The notes beneath the pieces were generated by a model that had not been told where the DNA came from, did not search any database, and worked only from the letters and a program-made list of their open reading frames with translations. DNA of 24,095 nucleotides from an uncultured Clostridia bacterium (GTDB taxonomy: Bacteria; Bacillota; Clostridia; Oscillospirales; CAG-382): contig CAJOMW010000004.1 in the NCBI GenBank assembly GCA_905235695.1, positions 1-24,095 of the forward strand, in the 5' to 3' direction. Shown here piece after piece: positions 1-7,978 of the stretch. Every line of letters begins with the position of its first letter. Positions within the stretch are counted from its first letter, which is position 1. A program made the translations under genes and the position numbers.

Positions 1-1
1 A

Positions 2-220
2 ATAATAGAATATGCGCTAACCTCAACAGGTCTCGAAAATTCAAAGGAAAGCGCTGTAATGATTGGCGATTCAAAGTTTGATGTGCTCGGTGCGAGAAAA
101 GCAGGCATCGACGCCGTCGCCGTGTCATACGGCTTCGGCTCAATGGAGGAGCTTATCGAAAGCAGTCCTGTAAAGATATGCAAAAACGTAGAAGAGCTGC
201 GGGATTATTTACTATACTGA
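2..220 (+). CDS. HAD-family hydrolase (phosphoglycolate phosphatase-like), C-terminal part
   Basis: The reading frame is open from the window edge and ends in TGA at 218-220, giving the last 72 residues of a protein whose start lies outside. It contains MIGDSKFDVLGARKAG, the motif IV region of haloacid dehalogenase phosphatases (the two aspartates coordinate Mg), followed by the usual VSYGFGS strand and an EEL helix near the C-terminus. This ending is typical of the Gph/PGP-like group of small phosphatases, which remove phosphate from phosphoglycolate or sugar phosphates in the cytoplasm. The substrate cannot be told from this fragment. No clear terminator follows before typA. Confidence 0.8.
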   Translation: MIEYALTSTGLENSKESAVMIGDSKFDVLGARKAGIDAVAVSYGFGSMEELIESSPVKICKNVEELRDYLLY

Positions 221-352
221 CGGCAAAAATCGAAAAATAATACATTTTGTAAATAAAATCGCTTACATTGGTAAATAATCACATAGTTATGAGTATTTCT
301 TTGTAATTTATGATAAAATAAGTGTTTGTAAAAAACATTTTAGGGGTATATT

Positions 353-2182
353 ATGATTAGAAACGATTTAAGAAATATTGCAATAGTTGCGCACGTCGAC
401 CACGGCAAGACAACGCTCGTCGACGAGATGCTCAAGCAGAGCGGAACGTTCAGAGACAATCAAGTTGTTGCGGAACGCGTCATGGACAACAATGACCTTG
501 AAAGAGAGAGAGGTATCACGATACTTGCAAAGAACACCTCGCTCGTATACAAGGACATCAAAATAAACGTCGTAGACACACCCGGACATGCCGACTTCGG
601 AGGCGAAGTTGAGCGCATACTCAAGATGGTAAACGGCGTTCTGCTGCTCGTTGACGCCTTTGAAGGCACAATGCCGCAGACAAGATTTGTGCTTCAGAAA
701 GCCCTTGAGCTCGGTCACAGAGTCGTAGTGGTCATAAACAAGATCGACAGGCCCGGCGCAAGAGTACTTGAAGTCGTAGATGAAGTTCTCGAGCTGCTTA
801 TATCTCTTGACGCTACCGACGAACAGCTCGACAGCCCGGTCGTATTCTGCTCCGGAAGAAACGGCACGGCGTCAATGTCGCCGGACGGTCAGGATACTAA
901 TCTTGAGGCTCTCTTTGAGACTATAATCAACCACATTCCGGCTCCGGACGTAGACGTAGACGGACCAGCCCAGATGCTCGTATCGAATATAGACTACAAC
1001 GATTACGTCGGAAGAATAGCTACGGGACGAATTGAGCGCGGTACGATAAAGAAGAACCAGGACGTTGTTATATGCAATCACCACGGATCTCATGAGCCGT
1101 ATAACGCCAAGGCAGCAAATCTCTTTACGATAGACGGACTCAAGAGAGTACCTGTTGAGTCTGCGACCGCAGGCGATATAGTGTGTATATCCGGCGTTGA
1201 GAACATAACTATCGGTGATACCATTTGCGACGTGTCCACCCCGGAAGCCCTCCCCTTCGTCAAAATATCAGAGCCTACGCTTGAGATGACGTTCTCCGTA
1301 AACGATTCGCCGTTTGCAGGCACAGAGGGAAAGTACTGCACTTCAAGACATCTTCGTGACAGACTTTACAGAGAGCTTCTCAAGGACGTCTCCCTCAAGG
1401 TTGAGGACGGCACTTCAAGCGAGAATTTCAAAGTCATGGGCAGAGGCGAAATGCATCTCTCGATACTTATAGAGACCATGCGCCGCGAGGGATATGAATT
1501 CCAGGTCAGTGCGCCGAGAGTGCTCTTCAAGGAGATTGACGGCGTACTCAGCGAGCCTCTTGAAGAAGTATCATGCGAGGTGCCTCAGGACTATGTCGGC
1601 TCCGTCATTGAAAAGCTCGGTTCGAGAAAGGGCGAAATGGTAGATATGACGCCGCACGGCGACAGAATGAACGTAGTGTTCCACATTCCTACGCGCGGTC
1701 TCTTTGGATACAGAAACGAATTTCTCACCGACACACGCGGAGAAGGCATAATAAACTCGCTCTTTATCGGCTACACGCCGTTCAAGGGCGATATCCCCAA
1801 ACGTACCACCGGCTCACTTGTTGCTTATGAAACCGGAAAGACGACCACCTACGGCATATTCAATGCGCAGGAGCGCGGCACCATGTTTGTAGTCCCCTCG
1901 CAGGACATCTACGAAGGTCAGATAGTCGGCGAATCGCCTAAGACGGACGATATATGCGTAAACGTATGCAAGAAGAAGCATCTTACCGCTATCCGCTCTG
2001 CCGGCGCAGACGAGGCGCTTAGGCTCATAACGCCCGTAATATTCAGCCTTGAAGAAGCGATAGAATATATAAACGACGACGAGCTTATCGAGGTAACGCC
2101 TAAGTCCATAAGGCTCAGAAAATCCATTCTCTCTAATGTAACGAGAGCTAAGGTAAACGCTAAAAACAAGTTGGAGAATTAA
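353..2182 (+). CDS. typA: Translational GTPase TypA/BipA
   Basis: A 609-residue protein, the usual length for TypA/BipA, a ribosome-binding GTPase related to EF-G and LepA that acts in ribosome assembly and stress adaptation. Visible GTPase motifs are the P-loop AHVDHGKTT (residues 13-21), RERGITI in switch I, DTPGH (75-79) and NKID (129-132). EF-G-like domains II, III and V and a TypA-specific C-terminal domain follow; FKVMGRGEMHLSILIETMRREGYEF-type domain III sequence is present and unbroken. The ATG is preceded by AGGGG at 342-346 with good spacing. It is transcribed alone and ends in a terminator directly after the stop codon. Confidence 0.97.
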   Translation: MIRNDLRNIAIVAHVDHGKTTLVDEMLKQSGTFRDNQVVAERVMDNNDLERERGITILAKNTSLVYKDIKINVVDTPGHADFGGEVERILKMVNGVLLLVDAFEGTMPQTRFVLQKALELGHRVVVVINKIDRPGARVLEVVDEVLELLISLDATDEQLDSPVVFCSGRNGTASMSPDGQDTNLEALFETIINHIPAPDVDVDGPAQMLVSNIDYNDYVGRIATGRIERGTIKKNQDVVICNHHGSHEPYNAKAANLFTIDGLKRVPVESATAGDIVCISGVENITIGDTICDVSTPEALPFVKISEPTLEMTFSVNDSPFAGTEGKYCTSRHLRDRLYRELLKDVSLKVEDGTSSENFKVMGRGEMHLSILIETMRREGYEFQVSAPRVLFKEIDGVLSEPLEEVSCEVPQDYVGSVIEKLGSRKGEMVDMTPHGDRMNVVFHIPTRGLFGYRNEFLTDTRGEGIINSLFIGYTPFKGDIPKRTTGSLVAYETGKTTTYGIFNAQERGTMFVVPSQDIYEGQIVGESPKTDDICVNVCKKKHLTAIRSAGADEALRLITPVIFSLEEAIEYINDDELIEVTPKSIRLRKSILSNVTRAKVNAKNKLEN

Positions 2183-2185
2183 AAC

Positions 2186-2217
2186 AAAGCTCCGGACAGA
2201 AATGCCCGGGGCTTTTT
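2186..2217 (+). terminator. Intrinsic terminator of typA
   Basis: AAAGCTCCGG (2186-2195) pairs with CCGGGGCTTT (2206-2215) in a 10-bp stem with one T-G wobble and a 10-nt loop, running into a T tract. It starts 4 nt after the typA stop codon. Confidence 0.85.
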
Positions 2218-2225
2218 CTATGCAT

Positions 2226-2256
2226 AAAAAAGCGGCACGGTCATAAACCGTTCCGC
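2226..2256 (-). terminator. Intrinsic terminator of the stalk-domain protein gene
   Basis: On the minus strand GCGGAACGGT pairs with ACCGTGCCGC (one internal mismatch), and six T residues follow (2226-2231 on the plus strand read as A). It lies 10 nt past the stop codon of the gene at 2266-3363, back to back with the typA terminator. Confidence 0.75.
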
Positions 2257-2265
2257 AAAGTATTA

Positions 2266-3363
2266 TTACAGAGATTCGGATATATCAAGTATAGTATACT
2301 TGAACGCATCCTTGGACGATCCCTTGAGGGAAGCGGAAATAGCTATGTAAGCCTTGCCGTCTTCAAATACGTCCTTGAAAGCTTCATTTTCCATCTTGTA
2401 GCTGTACGTTTCATTGCCCTTTGTGTAGGTGAATGTGTAGAAGCCATCTACAAGCTTAGCAGACATTGTTACTGTGTCGCCTGTCTTTATAGCAAACTTT
2501 CCTGCATCCTCTTCAACTGTCTCTATGCCCTTGAAGGCTTCGACACCGTCGTATATTTCAAGTTTCGGAACGCCGAATCTTATAAGCTGCATATAGCCCT
2601 GGTTTCCGGGAACGTCGCCTACCTGGAAGAGCTGAGGCTTGGTAAGGAAGTCTATAGCTATCCAGCAGTCGTCACTGGGATTTACCATGGGAACCTTGTC
2701 GAATTTTACTGTTACGCTGAGTCCGTCGAGAACATAAGCGTCCTTGGTAGCAACGCCGCCCCAGTTAACGCCGTTCTGATAATATCCGCCATGCTTTACT
2801 ACAACGCCGTCTTCCGAGTCGGCAACGGTTACGGGAGAATTAGCATCTAACTGTTTGCCTTCATTGTCGATTATGTTGTAGCCGTTTCCTGCCACAAAGC
2901 TGTCAGCCGTAAGGGTTACAGAAGACTTGGCAGTCGTAAGAACAACGGTAGAAGTTTCGTCTATCCAGTCAACGTTTACTTCAAAGCTCTCTGATATAGC
3001 TCTTACGGGAACGAGAGTTCTGCTGTCTACGATCTGTGCCGGAACGTCGAGTTCGATTGCTTTATCATTCTTATAGAGAATGTTGTCGTTTATCGTTATC
3101 TTTACGGTTATGTCGCCCTTCACGCCGATGGCGGTCTTAGTTGCGTCGTCCCAGTCTACTTCTGCGCCGAGCGCTTCAAATATTGCTCTGAGAGGAACCA
3201 TAGTTCTGCTTTCTATGATCTGCGGCGGAACGTCAAATTCTATCGCTTCTCCGTTGAGCGTTACGGTTATCTCTCTTCCTCCGTCTTCAGCATATACCCC
3301 GATCGCAAAGAACGAGCAGAGCACGAGCAGAGACACAAGTGCGATGCTGATAAATCTTTTCAT
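2266..3363 (-). CDS. Exported stalk-domain (copper amine oxidase N-terminal-like) protein with a shared unknown C-terminal domain
   Basis: A 365-residue protein. Residues 1-25 are a Sec signal peptide ending in VYA-E. Residues 30-143 hold two copies of the copper amine oxidase N-terminal-like fold, each with an 'S-R-T-(M/L)-V-P-(L/V)-R-A-I' core (ESRTMVPLRAIFEALGAEVDW and the matching DSRTLVPVRAISESFEVNVDW); in Clostridia this module is common on secreted and surface proteins and does not imply amine oxidase activity. Residues ~151-365 form a domain I do not recognise. It aligns with residues ~27-250 of the protein at 4321-5553: HGGYYQN (191-197), GGVAT, LDGL, DDCWIAIDFL (231-240), QLIR, DGKAYI. 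It has no membrane anchor or sorting motif. The start is supported by AAGGAG about 8 nt upstream and by the promoter at 3412-3440. The function is unknown; the predicted all-beta pattern would fit a carbohydrate- or wall-binding role, which is only a guess. Confidence 0.85.
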   Translation of the reverse strand: MKRFISIALVSLLVLCSFFAIGVYAEDGGREITVTLNGEAIEFDVPPQIIESRTMVPLRAIFEALGAEVDWDDATKTAIGVKGDITVKITINDNILYKNDKAIELDVPAQIVDSRTLVPVRAISESFEVNVDWIDETSTVVLTTAKSSVTLTADSFVAGNGYNIIDNEGKQLDANSPVTVADSEDGVVVKHGGYYQNGVNWGGVATKDAYVLDGLSVTVKFDKVPMVNPSDDCWIAIDFLTKPQLFQVGDVPGNQGYMQLIRFGVPKLEIYDGVEAFKGIETVEEDAGKFAIKTGDTVTMSAKLVDGFYTFTYTKGNETYSYKMENEAFKDVFEDGKAYIAISASLKGSSKDAFKYTILDISESL

Positions 3364-3411
3364 TTTTCATACTCCTTTTTAAAATTATTTGAACTTCTTG
3401 TTCTGTATCTT

Positions 3412-3440
3412 ATTATAACAACTTTATCTCCATTAGTCAA
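3412..3440 (-). promoter_or_regulatory. Sigma-A promoter of the stalk-domain protein gene
   Basis: On the minus strand TTGACT (3435-3440) and TATAAT (3412-3417) are separated by exactly 17 nt. The start codon lies about 48 nt downstream of the -10 box. Confidence 0.85.
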
Positions 3441-3459
3441 CCGATTTTATGCAAATAGA

Positions 3460-3489
3460 CTGTGTTTTTACGCTTTATACAAAACACAG
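3460..3489. repeat. Perfect 9-bp inverted repeat between yunB and the next promoter
   Basis: CTGTGTTTT (3460-3468) and AAAACACAG (3481-3489) are perfect inverted copies around a 12-nt loop. It sits between the yunB stop codon and the -35 box at 3435-3440. No T tract follows on the minus strand, so it is a poor intrinsic terminator. It could be an operator or a weak 3' hairpin of yunB mRNA. Confidence 0.5.
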
Positions 3490-3543
3490 CGGTGAATTTT
3501 GTCTATAATTACTTGTATACCAAAACTGTCGTCATATAATCTT

Positions 3544-4194
3544 TTAAGGCTTTCCGTAAAGATCGACGTTTGTATAGGAATTCGGAACGTCTCCCACTAT
3601 CACCGTTTCCGCAATGCATATATAAGAGCTGACGTTTGTAGTAACGCTGCTCATGGCAGTTATCACTGCTACCTCGGCGTTTACTCTCATCATTATCTGA
3701 TGGCGCGACTGATTTATCCCCGCCGAGCTTATCTGATTTTCTATCTCCGTCTCAACGCTTCCGATGGGCAGTACGTTTATCTTTATTCCCGGTCCTCTTC
3801 CGCTGAAAAGCTCTCCGCCGATAACGGTTCCAAGCGGTATTTCGAGCTCCGCCGTATTCATTTTCTCAAGCTCGCTCAGTATCTCAACCGCAATCTTTGA
3901 TTTAAGCCTGTTTACCTCAATAATATTTGTTTTAAGGGCGGTTATCCTGCCGCTGTCGTCCTTCTCGAATGACACGAGCTTGTCGTAGGAAATATCGTCT
4001 CTCTCGATCTCGTCGTATATCGCTGTGCTAATTATTATAGCCGCCTTTGAATTTACGGTATTCTCTGCAATTTCACTTACAAGTCGTGAAAGCCTGCTCT
4101 CAAATGCCGAATACGCCGCCGTAAATGCCAAAAAGAATATAAGTAGGATTATAATGAACTTTGTTTTAAAGCTCATTTTTTTGCGTTTTCTCAT
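3544..4194 (-). CDS. yunB: Sporulation protein YunB
   Basis: A 216-residue protein with a positively charged N-terminus and one membrane segment at about residues 12-29. The rest resembles YunB, a mother-cell sporulation protein found in endospore formers: IPLGTVIGGELFSGRGPGIKI, PIGSVETEIENQISSAGINQSRHQI and the C-terminal AETVIVGDVPNSY are all characteristic blocks. The ATG follows GGTGG with 4-5 nt spacing. The family is needed for efficient spore formation in Bacillus subtilis, but its biochemical role is not known. A mother-cell sigma-E promoter would be expected; a CATATTAT sequence about 20 nt before the start is a possible -10, but I see no convincing -35. It is the main evidence that this organism makes spores. 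Confidence 0.9.
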   Translation of the reverse strand: MRKRKKMSFKTKFIIILLIFFLAFTAAYSAFESRLSRLVSEIAENTVNSKAAIIISTAIYDEIERDDISYDKLVSFEKDDSGRITALKTNIIEVNRLKSKIAVEILSELEKMNTAELEIPLGTVIGGELFSGRGPGIKINVLPIGSVETEIENQISSAGINQSRHQIMMRVNAEVAVITAMSSVTTNVSSYICIAETVIVGDVPNSYTNVDLYGKP

Positions 4195-4248
4195 AATACC
4201 ACCGGTATATAATATGAGTTTTCACAAAATTTATTGCATAAGCGCAAG

Positions 4249-4284
4249 AAAAAAGGCAATACGTGCCGTACACCGCATTGCCTT
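4249..4284 (-). terminator. Intrinsic terminator of the anchored exported protein gene
   Basis: On the minus strand AAGGCAATGCG pairs with CGTATTGCCTT (11 bp, one G-T wobble, 10-nt loop) and is followed by six T residues. It is 37 nt past the stop codon of the gene at 4321-5553 and isolates it from yunB. Confidence 0.85.
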
Positions 4285-4320
4285 AATTTCAGTAATTCAA
4301 ATAATCGTTTGATTTATGAA

Positions 4321-5553
4321 TTATTTCTTTTTCTTTGTTGCTGCAGCAACTATGCAAACAATTACAACTATAACAGCAACGATTATGAGGATTATAGCCC
4401 ATACGGGGAATCCTGCGCTTGAAGCTGCAGCTGCGGGAGCAGTGCTATCTGCGCTGTCATCTGCAGCAGTCTCTTCGCCGGCCTCTTCATCGGTCTTTTC
4501 AGCCTTCTTTATGAGGTCGTTAGCTTCCTTAACATAATCTCTTGCTTCGTCGCACTTGCTGACAGCGAGCTCGGGATCCTTGTCAGCAACTGCAGCAATT
4601 GCTTCTGCGAGTGCGTCGGATGCTTCTGCAGCCTTAGCTATAGCGTCAGCGTCTCCGCTTTCAGCAGCCTTAGCAACAGCTTCGTCAACCTTTTCGGTAA
4701 CGAGCTCGATTTCCTTCTGAGCTTCTTCAAGAGCTTCTTCTACAGCAGCTGCTGCCTTGACAGCGTTATAAGCCTCGATTTCTTCTTCGGTTATAGCTTC
4801 GCCGTTGGTGATGTCGGTTATGTAGTATACAAAATCGCCATCCTTAGCGCCGAGAGAGCTTACTTCGATAACTATATAAGCCTTACCGTCGGGGAATATC
4901 TCACTGAGGTCAAATTCAGTGGGAGCTGTGAAGTCATCATAGCCTTCTGCACCGTAGGTCATTGTATAGATACCTGAACCTCTGTCAACTGCGTTGAGCT
5001 TAACTGTGATGGAATCGCCGTCGGTTATATCGAATATACCGTTAACGCTGAGTTCCTCTGCCTGAGAGTCATAGTAACTAACGTCCCAAGCGTTAGGATC
5101 GGAAACCTGAGTATAGGAGCTAGCGTATCTGATGAGCTGAACTATACCGCGGTTTTTAGCAAAGTCGCCGCCTGCGTTGAAGGTTTCGGGATTTTCGAGG
5201 AAGTCGATAGCGAGCCAGCAGTCAGAGGAGTGAAGTATCTTCTCGAACTGAATGGTGATTTCGAGTCCGTCGAGGTCGTACTTTTCAGCAGTTGCAACAC
5301 CGCCGAGGTCACCTGCGGGAACGTTCTTGTAGTAACCGCCGTGAGAAACCTTAACGCCCTTAGCGTCGTCAGAAACGACTGCGGGAGACTTGGTACCATC
5401 AGTCTCGGCTCCGCCGTAGTCAGGACCTTCGTAAACGCAGAAGCCTTCGCCTGCTATAAAGTCATCAGCCTTGGGAGTTTCAGCAAAAGCAACTACAGCT
5501 ATTGTTGCAAAGAGCATTACTGCTACCAGTGCAAAAGATAAAAACTTTTTCAT
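4321..5553 (-). CDS. Exported protein with shared unknown domain, Ala/Glu-rich helical region and C-terminal membrane anchor
   Basis: A 410-residue protein. Residues 1-24 are a signal peptide (AFA-E). Residues ~27-250 are the same unrecognised domain as in the protein at 2266-3363, with HGGYYKN (71-77), GGVAT, LDGL, DCWLAIDFLE (111-120), QLIR (139-142) and DGKAYI. Residues ~255-345 are rich in Ala, Glu and Lys and look like a long alpha-helical, possibly coiled-coil, stalk. Residues 346-379 are a low-complexity Asp/Ala/Thr linker. Residues ~382-405 are a hydrophobic membrane segment followed by KKKK, so the protein is probably anchored by its C-terminus with the domain outside. The ATG is preceded by AAAGGTG with long spacing; an earlier ATG 10 nt upstream is out of frame. 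It is probably a single-gene transcript. The function is unknown. Confidence 0.87.
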   Translation of the reverse strand: MKKFLSFALVAVMLFATIAVVAFAETPKADDFIAGEGFCVYEGPDYGGAETDGTKSPAVVSDDAKGVKVSHGGYYKNVPAGDLGGVATAEKYDLDGLEITIQFEKILHSSDCWLAIDFLENPETFNAGGDFAKNRGIVQLIRYASSYTQVSDPNAWDVSYYDSQAEELSVNGIFDITDGDSITVKLNAVDRGSGIYTMTYGAEGYDDFTAPTEFDLSEIFPDGKAYIVIEVSSLGAKDGDFVYYITDITNGEAITEEEIEAYNAVKAAAAVEEALEEAQKEIELVTEKVDEAVAKAAESGDADAIAKAAEASDALAEAIAAVADKDPELAVSKCDEARDYVKEANDLIKKAEKTDEEAGEETAADDSADSTAPAAAASSAGFPVWAIILIIVAVIVVIVCIVAAATKKKK

Positions 5554-5591
5554 AGTAATTCATACACCTTTCATTATTAATGTTTGGTAAT

Positions 5592-5621
5592 ATTCTAATT
5601 TATGGCAGACAGAACCTGCAA
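5592..5621 (-). promoter_or_regulatory. Candidate promoter of the anchored exported protein gene
   Basis: On the minus strand TTGCAG (5616-5621) and TAGAAT (5592-5597) are 18 nt apart and 38 nt before the start codon. Both boxes deviate from consensus, so this is a suggestion. Confidence 0.4.
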
Positions 5622-5808
5622 AAAGTACGGCAAGCAAGTCTGACATATTTGCTGTTGGAAAAAGTAAAAGCTACCCTCCTTTTCTGAAATTCTATACATA
5701 ATCCGCCGCGTGCGGTTGTACACCAACTAAGCAGCTTCATTATGACTTTTATAAGGCGTCCGGTCACGGTCGGCTATACCCTTTCGGTCTGAAAAGGCTT
5801 ATTTATCG
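5622..5808. other. Intergenic stretch with hairpin potential, no gene seen
   Basis: This lies between the end of the greA-lysS operon and the promoter of the next minus-strand gene. No open frame with a ribosome site is visible. Small inverted repeats occur: GTTG/CAAC around 5715-5731, CCG/CGG next to it, and CCTTT/AAAGG near 5783-5796. The pentamer CGGTC occurs three times between 5760 and 5789. None of the hairpins is followed by a clear T tract, so I cannot name a terminator for the lysS operon. A structured RNA is possible but not shown. Confidence 0.35.
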
Positions 5809-6444
5809 TCAGTTGCCGGTATACTCGACGAGCTTTTTGAAAAAATCCTCATGCTGAGCATAATAATCTTCGTTCATGCCGCGTTTTTTTGCCCTCAGGC
5901 AGAGATATGATTCATCTTCAAAGTCTCCAAGGCCCGCAAGCTTGTTATATCCCGGAAGATCCCTGAGCAAAATTCCCTTGCCGTCGATTGCGTACTCCGG
6001 AACTTCGTCAAGAACGTCGGAAAGATCAGCCATAAACTGTTTATTTCCGTTAAAGAAGCTCCTGTCCATAATGTATATAAGGCACTCTCCGTACGCAAGC
6101 TCATGATTGAAGGATTCGGTAGCCGTCATGGCGTTTTCAGAGGTCTTAACTTCATTCGGGATATATATATCCTCCTTAAAGTCTACAACCACTTCTCCGT
6201 CGCCGTTATAGTCGCTCGCAACGCTCCTCATCGCGCCTAAAAAGCTATCCTGCGAGGCTAATGAAAGTCCGCGCGTCGAGGCGTGATATATGAATACGTC
6301 CGGATCTTTTCGGGTAACCATTTGAAACGTGGCAACACCTATCATAATAAGTGCGGCAAGTGCTATAAGTATTACGTACTTATAGTGATACCAAATATTT
6401 TCAACATTTTTAGCAAAGCCTTTCGGCTTTTCAAAATTTTCCAT
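5809..6444 (-). CDS. Membrane-anchored protein of unknown function, third gene of the greA-lysS operon
   Basis: A 211-residue protein (from the ATG at 6442-6444). The N-terminus is basic, residues ~23-43 form one membrane segment (YVILIALAALIMIGVATFQMV-like), and the remaining ~165 residues are acidic and probably outside the cell. A DYNGDGEV stretch at about residues 78-85 resembles a calcium-binding DxNxDG loop. I do not recognise the family. The ATG starts one nucleotide after the lysS stop codon and has no clear Shine-Dalgarno sequence, which suggests translational coupling to lysS; an in-frame TTG at 6453 overlapping lysS would add three residues. Its position suggests co-expression with growth genes but says nothing firm about its job. 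Confidence 0.8.
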   Translation of the reverse strand: MENFEKPKGFAKNVENIWYHYKYVILIALAALIMIGVATFQMVTRKDPDVFIYHASTRGLSLASQDSFLGAMRSVASDYNGDGEVVVDFKEDIYIPNEVKTSENAMTATESFNHELAYGECLIYIMDRSFFNGNKQFMADLSDVLDEVPEYAIDGKGILLRDLPGYNKLAGLGDFEDESYLCLRAKKRGMNEDYYAQHEDFFKKLVEYTGN

Positions 6445-6445
6445 A

Positions 6446-7942
6446 TCAGTCAAGAGGTTTCATCGTCGGGAAGAGCAAAACATCTCTTATCGAATAGCTG
6501 TCCGTAAGGAGCATAACAAGTCTGTCAACGCCAAAGCCCAGTCCGCCCGTGGGAGGCATACCGTATTCAAGAGCGTTGATGAAGTCCTCGTCGACCTGCG
6601 CATTTGCTCCCTGCGCACGCTTTTCCGCAACCTGCTTTTCAAAGCGCTTGCGCTGATCTATCGGATCGTTGAGCTCCGAAAAAGCGTTGCCCATTTCCCT
6701 TGCGTATATGAAAAATTCAAATCTCTCGGTAAACGCCGGATCAGATGGCTTGCGCTTTGCAAGAGGCGAGTTCTCTACGGGATAATCGTATATGAACGTA
6801 GGCTGTATGAGCTGTTCCTCGACATAAGCGTCAAAGAACTCTGCAAGCACGGTTCCCTTGGTAGCGTTTTCGTCTACCTCGACGTGCTTTTCCTTTGCCG
6901 CTTTTCTCGCATCCTCGTCAGTCTTCCAGTCGTAGTAGTCTACGCCTGCATACTTCTTGACGGACTCCGCCATGGTGAGCCTCTCCCACGGAGAAGCCAT
7001 GTTTATCTCGGTGCCTTGATACGTTATTACGTCGGAGCCGCATATCTTTTTTGCAAGCATGGTGTAAAGCTCTTCGACGAGATCCATCATGCCGTGATAA
7101 TCCGTGTATGCCTGATAAAGCTCTATACTCGTGAATTCGGGATTATGCTTTACGTCCATACCCTCGTTTCTGAATATTCTGCCGACCTCGTAAACTCTGT
7201 CAAATCCGCCGACGATAAGGCGCTTGAGATAAAGCTCGGTCTCTATTCTGAGGTACATATCAATGTCGAGCGCATTGTGATGCGTGACGAAAGGACGCGC
7301 TGCCGCACCTATCTCCAAAGTGTGGAGCACAGGTGTGTCGACCTCGAGAAATCCCTTGCCGTCGAGATAATTTCTTATTTCCTTCAATATCTGAGAGCGC
7401 TTTATAAACGTATCCTTGACCTCGGGATTGACTATGAGATCGACGTATCTCTGTCTGTATCTCATCTCCTGATCCTTTAGCCCGTGGAACTTTTCGGGCA
7501 GAATATTAAGGCTCTTTGAAAGGAGTATGAGCTCGGTAGCGTGTACCGATATTTCGCCCATTTTTGTCTTGAACACAAAGCCCGTAATACCGACGATATC
7601 GCCTATATCGAGCTTTTTGAAAGCGGCGTATTCCTCTTCGCCTATATCGTTTCTGCTGACGTAGGACTGTATTCTTCCCTCGCCGTCCTGTATGTCGCAG
7701 AAGCTTGCCTTGCCCATTATGCGCTTTGACATAAGTCTTCCGGCGATGGAAACCGTCGTGTTCTCAAGCGCTTCAAAGTTTTCCTTTATCTTAACCGAGC
7801 TTGAATTGACAGGATACTTTACAAGCTCGTATGGGTTATGACCTTCGCTGCAAAGTGCTTCCAGCTTTTCAAGTCTTATTCTCTTTTGTTCGTTTAAGTC
7901 TATCTCTGGCGTCTGTGCCTGATTGTTGTTGTTCTCTGCCAA
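6446..7942 (-). CDS. lysS: Lysyl-tRNA synthetase, class II
   Basis: Charges tRNA-Lys with lysine in the cytoplasm. The order is the standard one for class II LysRS: a helical N-terminus, an OB-fold anticodon-binding domain (VSIAGRLMSKRIMGKASFCDIQD onward, about residues 65-145), and a catalytic core with motif 2 (RIFRNEG followed by HNPEFTSIELYQAY) and motif 3 GGLGFGVDRLVMLLT near the C-terminus. Length (~498) matches the family. Start choice: an ATG at 7949-7951 is fused to the AAGGA ribosome site and has no spacing, whereas the in-frame TTG at 7940-7942 lies 8 nt after it, so I take TTG (MAENNNNQ...). Using ATG would add three residues. The lysine-binding loop reads LEIGAAARPF, whereas most LysRS have two glycines there. 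It is the second gene of an operon with greA, 27-36 nt downstream of it. Confidence 0.95.
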   Translation of the reverse strand: MAENNNNQAQTPEIDLNEQKRIRLEKLEALCSEGHNPYELVKYPVNSSSVKIKENFEALENTTVSIAGRLMSKRIMGKASFCDIQDGEGRIQSYVSRNDIGEEEYAAFKKLDIGDIVGITGFVFKTKMGEISVHATELILLSKSLNILPEKFHGLKDQEMRYRQRYVDLIVNPEVKDTFIKRSQILKEIRNYLDGKGFLEVDTPVLHTLEIGAAARPFVTHHNALDIDMYLRIETELYLKRLIVGGFDRVYEVGRIFRNEGMDVKHNPEFTSIELYQAYTDYHGMMDLVEELYTMLAKKICGSDVITYQGTEINMASPWERLTMAESVKKYAGVDYYDWKTDEDARKAAKEKHVEVDENATKGTVLAEFFDAYVEEQLIQPTFIYDYPVENSPLAKRKPSDPAFTERFEFFIYAREMGNAFSELNDPIDQRKRFEKQVAEKRAQGANAQVDEDFINALEYGMPPTGGLGFGVDRLVMLLTDSYSIRDVLLFPTMKPLD

Positions 7943-7950
7943 GTTTATCA

Positions 7951-7955
7951 TCCTT
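7951..7955 (-). promoter_or_regulatory. Ribosome binding site that decides the lysS start
   Basis: AAGGA on the minus strand ends on the first base of an ATG, leaving no spacer to it, but stands 8 nt before the in-frame TTG. This argues for TTG as the true initiation codon. Confidence 0.6.
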
Positions 7956-7978
7956 AATGCTTTAATATATTGGTGTGA

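Noticed and set aside
6884..7480. 198-codon open frame antisense to lysS
   Set aside because: It has no ribosome site or family resemblance and mirrors the codon pattern of lysS.
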